From Ahaetulla prasina (taxonomy: Eukaryota > Chordata > Lepidosauria > Squamata > Colubridae), in assembly GCF_028640845.1 (NCBI RefSeq), contig NC_080541.1, forward strand, positions 178,476,502-178,540,501: a stretch of DNA of 64,000 nt, written 5' to 3'. Below, in pieces: positions 59,199 through 64,000 of the stretch. Within the stretch, counting starts at the first letter, position 1. Each line of letters opens with the position of its first letter. The notes beneath the pieces are model-generated. The model had not been told where the DNA came from. It did no database searches and saw only the letters and a list, made by a program, of their open reading frames with translations. The position numbers and the translations under genes were made by a program.

Positions 59199-59331
59199 CT
59201 GAGGGTTGTGCTCCCGGTTTCTTGTGCTTCTTAAGCAGGCTCAGAGTTGACGTGAGGTCATGGACTTGTATACGAGTGACCTTCAGTTCTCTCCGCAAAT
59301 CATTGATTTCCTTAATAAGACTTACATTTTC
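59199..59331 (-). CDS. CFAP57: CFAP57 penultimate exon in window
   Basis: 133 nt between ctctag and GTGATT, starting phase 0 and ending phase 1, with a split Gly codon (G|GT) joining the last exon. Encodes [20 protein letters not shown] then a short coiled coil ending [11 protein letters not shown]. The block [15 protein letters not shown] is strongly conserved in CFAP57. The donor GTGATT is weak (T at +6, no +5 G), so usage should be confirmed by RNA. Confidence 0.85.
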
Positions 59332-59774
59332 CTAGAGATTCAAGAACAACACGGTTTAAATTAGTACAGTTGTTGACTAGGACAGTGAACATGATCTTCG
59401 CTTACTTACTTACTGGACTTATAGGGCCATCTAATTCATATAATGGTACTAGGGTGGCTTACAACAATCAACATAGCTAAAGTATATGCAAAATATCAAG
59501 CCTTAAACTTGATATACAATGTAGTATAGATCCATGACCCTGTGTTCTTCACATCTGCCAGCCTGAAGAAAATATCATTTTCTGCAACCAAATTTCAATG
59601 TTTTCTTCTCCCTCACTTTTCATATTAATATATTTGGATATCATCATGAGACTCAAATATATCTTCTGAGTTTGGAAATAATTAATCTCTGTTTTGAGTT
59701 TGTACACAGAACACATTGAAATTTCCCTCAATTAAAAAAAACCTGCACTCCACTTTTTAAATCTAAGTTCCTAC

Positions 59775-59918
59775 CTGCATAATGCGCACATAATCTGCAC
59801 GATGGATCTCACTTTCTTTTACCACTTTCTTTTTCAGTGTTGCTAGGTTGTGTTCAAGATGCTCTCGCTGCCGGGTATACTCTTGATGCAAGTCTGAATC
59901 GACCCCAACAATTTCCAC
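59775..59918 (-). CDS. CFAP57: CFAP57 coiled-coil exon
   Basis: 144 nt, phase 0 at both ends, acceptor ttcttcag and donor GTAGGA. Encodes [40 protein letters not shown], a charged helical segment. [27 protein letters not shown] is nearly invariant in CFAP57 as I remember the human protein. Confidence 0.9.
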
Positions 59919-60328
59919 CTGAAGAAACAAGGTTGTGTTCAACTGCAAATGGGGGTGGTGGTGTGGTATGACTCAATTATTATGGATGTAAAAGAGATCT
60001 GCTGTACATAACTAAACAGCAGGTCTGCTAGACTCAACGCACAGTGCAATTTTGGCTTCCACTGGGGAAATGTATATGACAATAAAATAATGTATATCAA
60101 AGATGCAAGCATTAAAAAAAATCAGTCAAGAAACTTATGTAAATAACCTAATACATCAGGAGAAAAAGCATACAGCTTCTCTGTCAGTGTATTGAGGAGG
60201 AAATACCAAATACAGTAAAATATGTCTGCATGCATGTTTTTTTTTAAAAAAACAGATTTTAAAAATATACTAATTTATTAAGAGGAGTAAATTGGACCAG
60301 ATTTATATTGATGTACGTCCTTACTCAC

Positions 60329-60463
60329 CCTATCTGCCTTCTGTACATATTTCTCATAGATATCTCTAATGGACTCCTTTAGTTTCTTAGGCTCCTGGAT
60401 GAGACCTACACAGTTGTGAATATCTGTTTTAAATCTTTTGACAAGTGCTTCCATATCTCGTTC
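60329..60463 (-). CDS. CFAP57: CFAP57 coiled-coil exon
   Basis: 135 nt, phase 0 at both ends, acceptor ggttgcag and donor GTGAGT. Encodes [41 protein letters not shown]. It matches the [16 protein letters not shown] segment of CFAP57. Frames that run past the donor are intronic. Confidence 0.9.
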
Positions 60464-60717
60464 CTGCAACCAAAGAAATATTTAAGGCAATATGCAGAAT
60501 GCTGCTCCCTTTGATACATTTCCTTGTGCGATCCAAATAAAGGCATACATGTTTTTTGCAAAATTCATATCAACTAAATGGCACCCAGTCAAAAGAAACA
60601 TGGTAGATAACCAAATAAATATTTCAGCATATCACTTTGAATTGATTAATCCTTGGACCAATTCAAATAAACTTCCATCATTTAAAAATTCATCCCAGAT
60701 GACTTAATTTTTTTTTT

Positions 60718-60985
60718 TTAAATTTACATTTATATCCTGCCCTTCTCCGAAGACTCAGGGCGGCTTACAGTGTATAAGGCAATAGTCTCATTCTATTTGT
60801 ATATTTACAAAGTCAACTTATTGCCCCCCCAACAATCTAGGTCCTCATTTTACCTACCTTATAAAGGATGGAAGGCTAAGTCAACCTCGGGCCGGGCTTG
60901 AACCTGCAGTAATTGCAGGCTGCTGTGTTCTAATAACAGTGTTCTAATAACAGGCTTCTTACAGCCTGAGCTATCACGGCCCCTT
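60718..60985 (-). mobile_element. Snake tRNA-derived SINE with L2-like tail
   Basis: Reverse copy of the 45255 type: tatatcctgcccttctccga, actcagggcggcttacagtg, caacaatctaggtcctcatt, and reversed head ggcttgaacctgcagtaatt to ctgagctatcacggcccc. Confidence 0.82.
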
Positions 60986-61664
60986 ATTTATTAAATGATG
61001 GCCCCATAATTATTAAATGATGAATAAACATGCAAACAACGTTTGTGAAAAGTATAATATGGACAAAATATGAAAATTTGGGAGCTGGTTGTTTTTAAAT
61101 TGTGATAATTGTTCCTCGTGCAAAGGTACATATATAGTCACTTATTCAATTGCTCATATTAGGGAACCAAAATTGATTCAACATTACTTCATACTCATTA
61201 GAAAAAAAATGCAACTATAACAGAACTGTAAAGAAAGAAGGAAATTTCAAAATTCATTCACTCTTTGTATGATGTTCAAACAAAGAATAATAATGCCCTG
61301 TACTGATAACTTGTACATTGTTTTTAAAAAATCTGAAGGCTATTTTGTTACCTAAAGTGCATTTTTGCTTCATCACACAATAGAATAATATAAATAATGT
61401 ACTTGATGAAAATGATAAATTTAGGATAAAGAAACACCCAAATGGTAAGAAATTCTGCAATCTTATAATGCCAAGATTTAATAGTGATACGTCCGTAATA
61501 CTGTAGGCACATGTAGATGATATCTCAGATTCACCTCTCCTGGGAAAATAAGATGCAAACATTTAATACTAACTGTAGTTTTCAGGAACCAATTCTTGAA
61601 TCTCCATCATTTCCAGTCCTTGGTGTGATTCAGTGAACACTTTCTTCACTCTTAATATACTCAC

Positions 61665-61781
61665 TTTCTGCATCTCTTTGTGCATCTCACGATCTGTAGC
61701 TCTCAGCTTTAGGCGCAGTTCAGCTATGTTAAGTTCCAATTGTGTGTTCTGTTTATGGAAATGTTCCAGCTCTCCCTCCAT
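61665..61781 (-). CDS. CFAP57: CFAP57 coiled-coil exon
   Basis: 117 nt, phase 0 at both ends, acceptor atctcttcag and donor GTGAGT. Encodes [59 protein letters not shown] is a conserved CFAP57 block. The ATG at its start is internal, not an initiator. Confidence 0.9.
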
Positions 61782-62414
61782 CTGAAGAGATGAGATGAGT
61801 ACCAATAAAAGATTACACAAAGTCTGTTACTTGATATGGGGTGCTTTCAGACAGATCCCTTAATACTACTAATCTAAAGCTATTGGGCAATAGCATCGTA
61901 TATCTATAGTAATATACACACACATGTACACAGAACCGATAAACAATTTATAATTTACATTAAATGATTGAACGGGTTGCCATTTTCTTCTAAACATTTC
62001 TTTATTTCCTTATTGTCTTTGAACATTCCTAAGTACAGTAAAATTTTCATAAGCCATGGGAGTCCTGCCTCAGTACCTCAAATCTGATTTAACCAGCTAT
62101 TTTTTGAGTTAATTAGAGGTATGTGAAAATTAAAAAAATCTTTTAATGCAGAAACTGAACATAAAAACTGCATTTGTTTTTACTCATATTGAATCTCTGG
62201 GTCAATAAGAACAAGTAGTAGTGGAGGTAGTAAAATGATGCTTTTGATCTTCCTTTTGGCTTTTTCCTTCCTTCTTCATAACGTATTTTGTGGAAAGAAG
62301 ATAGAAATGGGAGAAAAGAAAAAATGAACCATACTAGAAAAGTAAAAAAAAAAAAAAAGCATTGCAATGCTTGTCTAAAAGAGCAGCAAGTGGGTTGCAT
62401 TGTTTATTTCTCAC

Positions 62415-62558
62415 CTCCTGGATCTGTTCCTTCATGGCTTTGATATCATTCTCACGTGGCTCTATTTGCTTCTTCAGCTCCTTAATTTTGTAATCTAATA
62501 CAAATTTGAATTTCTCCAGTTCCTGATTTTTCTTTTTTAGATCATAAATTCGTTTCTC
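62415..62558 (-). CDS. CFAP57: CFAP57 coiled-coil exon
   Basis: 144 nt, phase 0 at both ends, acceptor ctgatttag and donor GTGAGA. Encodes [38 protein letters not shown], then [10 protein letters not shown]. This is the most conserved stretch of the CFAP57 coiled coil and the strongest evidence for the gene call. Confidence 0.93.
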
Positions 62559-62881
62559 CTAAATCAGGCAAAGCAGGGAAAAAAGTAGTTATGAAGCAGT
62601 AAGGACATTTCAGATTTTCATCAGATAAAAGCAATCCATTGTGATTTGAATAAGGACATTGGAGGAGAAAGGTGCTTACCAAATCAGAAATACTAGAGAA
62701 ACTATAAAGAACTCAGAGCAATGCCCCTTAGAATGGGATGAGTTGATCCTGAACAAAACTTTTCTTCAATTTGAGAACTAATTCTGAATGAGGACTACTG
62801 AGGATTTTATGTGAGGATCAACATCGTAAAAAGATCTTGGGATGTGAAAGCAGCTCAGATAAAACTACCCAGTCAACTTAC

Positions 62882-63040
62882 TTTATCTTGGATGGTCTCA
62901 TCTCTTTCTTGAATCTCTCTCTTCAGCCCCATAATGTCCTTCTCTAAAGCCTTAATAATCCCTTGCAGCTTTTGCTGCTCCAACTTCATTGCTTCAATAT
63001 CGCTGCATCGCTCCTCAATCTCTTTTTGGAGACTATTAAA
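62882..63040 (-). CDS. CFAP57: CFAP57 coiled-coil exon, leftmost in transcript seen
   Basis: 159 nt, phase 0 at both ends, acceptor ttttttaacag and donor GTAAGT. Encodes [53 protein letters not shown], a heptad-rich helix. Earlier exons are beyond 64000; the next intron contains an L1-like 5' end. Confidence 0.9.
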
Positions 63041-63319
63041 CTGTTAAAAAAATGTGTTATCTTTCAAGCTGAAAACAATGAGTCAGTATTTCCTGCAGTA
63101 CTGTAACAGCAACAAAAGAATCATTTGCAACAATCAATTAAAATTATAGCAAACTGGACATCTGGGTATCCTTTTAGAAACCTATTGCACTAAAAATCAT
63201 ACTGTATGCAAAAACATTCTGAACGTACTTTCGGTGACCATATAAAAGATCTGAAATTTAAACAATCTTATGGAAATAATTACTTTAAAATGTAAATTGT
63301 CATATTTTTTGAAAATCTT

Positions 63320-64000
63320 ATGAAGAAAAAAACAAGACAAATAAGAAATTCAGGAGGAGAAACCGGAAGCATCGTGGCGAGACTGGCTTGAAAATAGCAG
63401 GCTCTGACGAGCTTGGCAAAAATCCAGCCAGATAAACTACTGTTGGGGTGGTCTTTGGACTGGATCCATCTTGTAGGGATGGTGAAGAAGGAGAGGCACC
63501 TCACTTGACCAAGAAGAACAGGCAAGTTCCTCGGAGGTTGGAGGAACTCTTTGATTTGGTGGGGGGTGGGGGTGGCCATTGCGACCCTCATGAAGCTGGA
63601 GTAACCAAAATAAGATTTGTGCAGGAGCAGTGTTTTGGACAGAGTATTGGTATCGGGTGAGTGATTGGACAATTCACAGATAAAAAAGAAGCATTTTAAA
63701 ATTTTCAAAAGAAGTCCCGGTGAGGAAATAGCACCTAATTGGCATTGGGGAATGTTAATGGAGGGAGAAGAACAAAACAGAAGTTAAAGCACTAAAGCCC
63801 AGAACGGAGCTTGATATTTGGATTGAAAATTGGATTTGGAGATATTAAAATTATTATAAGAAAAAGAAACCCAAAAAAACATAGCTTTTGAACAAGATTG
63901 GACATAATTTTAAAAGTTTTGAACTTTAAAGGAAGAACAAAGAAAAATTCAAAATAGAAAAGCCCTGTAAAGGAAATTTTTCAATTGGATTTGAAATTGG
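63320..64000 (+). mobile_element. Probable L1-type LINE 5' end, runs off window
   Basis: A sharp change to purine-rich, GC-higher sequence from about 63345 (aggaggagaaaccggaagc), with ggactggatccatcttgtag and a long A/G-rich leader to 64000, looks like an L1 5' UTR ahead of ORF1. No ORF1 start is reached. The family call rests on composition and position, not on coding sequence. Confidence 0.4.

Noticed and set aside
1..64000. CRISPR array, operon or bacterial mobile system
   Set aside because: The window is clearly vertebrate nuclear DNA with introns and retroelements; no regularly spaced direct repeats of CRISPR form were seen.

Overview
The window is vertebrate nuclear DNA: genes are split by GT-AG introns, most of the sequence is AT-rich and non-coding, and interspersed repeats are dense. 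The repeats point to a squamate reptile, most likely a snake. I see a BovB (RTE) LINE end, Sauria-type SINEs, CR1 LINE ends that carry (ATTCT)n tails, L2-like LINEs, L1 pieces, many hAT elements with 8-bp target duplications, and mariner-type MITEs. The species call is inferred from this repertoire, not read directly.

Four protein-coding genes are supported. On the minus strand, TIE1 (endothelial receptor tyrosine kinase) contributes its first two coding exons (7720-7768 and 3770-4048); the rest lies off the left edge. On the plus strand is a complete three-coding-exon gene (27856-32700) whose C-terminus matches C1orf210 (TEMP), but whose N-terminus carries a signal peptide and a leucine-rich-repeat ectodomain. 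On the minus strand are the single-coding-exon tetraspan gene TMEM125 (43846-44517) and the last seven exons of CFAP57/WDR65 (54696-63040). Order and orientation (CFAP57, TMEM125, C1orf210, TIE1 when read in reverse) match my memory of human 1p34.2, so this is a conserved synteny block.

Layout: 1-4.1 kb holds TIE1 exon 2 and CR1 debris, including a recent inverted duplication. 4.1-7.7 kb is TIE1 intron 1. 7.8-27.8 kb is a repeat-rich divergent intergenic region with nested transposons. 27.8-32.7 kb is TEMP. 33.6-43.8 kb is rich in hAT, mariner and foldback MITEs and contains a CpG-rich CRE/ETS promoter-like patch. 43.8-44.8 kb is TMEM125. 45-54 kb is mostly unrecognised intergenic DNA with SINEs and two stacked LINEs. 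54.7-63.0 kb is CFAP57, and the last 0.7 kb looks like the 5' end of an L1 lying antisense in a CFAP57 intron.

The most notable items are a 1,365-bp hAT-type element (34302-35666, perfect 8-bp target duplication) that appears to carry a captured first coding exon of an HDGF-family gene with its splice donor, and the LRR-bearing form of TEMP. The four genes are neighbours by ancestry; nothing here shows that they act in one pathway.
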